Of a DNA stretch of 5,940 nucleotides, positions 5,917 through 5,940 are shown in pieces. The DNA is from Thermoplasmata archaeon (GTDB lineage Archaea; Thermoplasmatota; Thermoplasmata; Lutacidiplasmatales; UBA184), in NCBI GenBank assembly GCA_030039865.1, contig JASHUS010000095.1, positions 1 to 5,940 of the forward strand. Reading direction: 5' to 3'. Below the pieces are notes generated by a model, which saw only the letters and a list, made by a program, of their open reading frames with translations, was not told the DNA's origin and made no database searches. Made by a program: the position numbers and the translations under genes. Each line of letters begins with the position of its first letter. Position 1 is the first letter of the stretch.

Positions 5917-5940
5917 CGCCGGTCGCGTGCGCCCGCGGCC

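Overview
The window looks archaeal and very GC-rich (roughly 70% by eye). The Mre11 and Rad50 proteins are of archaeal length and architecture. One gene has a TATA-like element about 25 bases before its ATG, the spacing of an archaeal leaderless promoter. Details such as GSHD in Mre11 and EPTDGFS in Rad50 remind me of Thermoplasmata (Thermoplasmatota) homologues. That placement rests on memory, not on a search, so it is tentative.

Layout from left to right. Positions 1-191 (+) hold the 3' end of a 2[4Fe-4S] ferredoxin-type protein. Positions 223-342 (-) probably hold a 39-residue protein with a C-x2-C-x5-C-x2-H zinc-binding pattern. Positions 343-446 are a short divergent promoter region. Positions 447-1553 (+) encode a complete aldo/keto reductase with all four catalytic residues. 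The rest is a minus-strand cluster read from right to left: a 134-residue single-span membrane protein (5875-5471), Mre11 (5457-4186) and Rad50 (4174-1550), with gaps of 13 and 11 bases. The last 65 bases (5876-5940) contain no gene I can support, only a weak promoter candidate.

How the genes work together. Mre11 (nuclease) and Rad50 (ABC-type ATPase with coiled coils and a zinc hook) form the complex that tethers and processes DNA double-strand ends. In many archaea their genes are clustered with herA and nurA. Neither lies beside them here, and the position upstream of mre11 is taken by the small membrane protein instead. The aldo/keto reductase converges on rad50 so tightly that both stop codons sit in the same CTAG palindrome. 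The ferredoxin, the small zinc protein and the reductase have no visible functional link to the repair cluster.

I found no tRNA, rRNA, CRISPR array, insertion sequence or convincing terminator. The leads most worth following are the membrane protein in the repair operon, the 39-residue zinc protein, and the non-canonical residues in Mre11 motif III and the Rad50 D-loop. None of these proves a new system.
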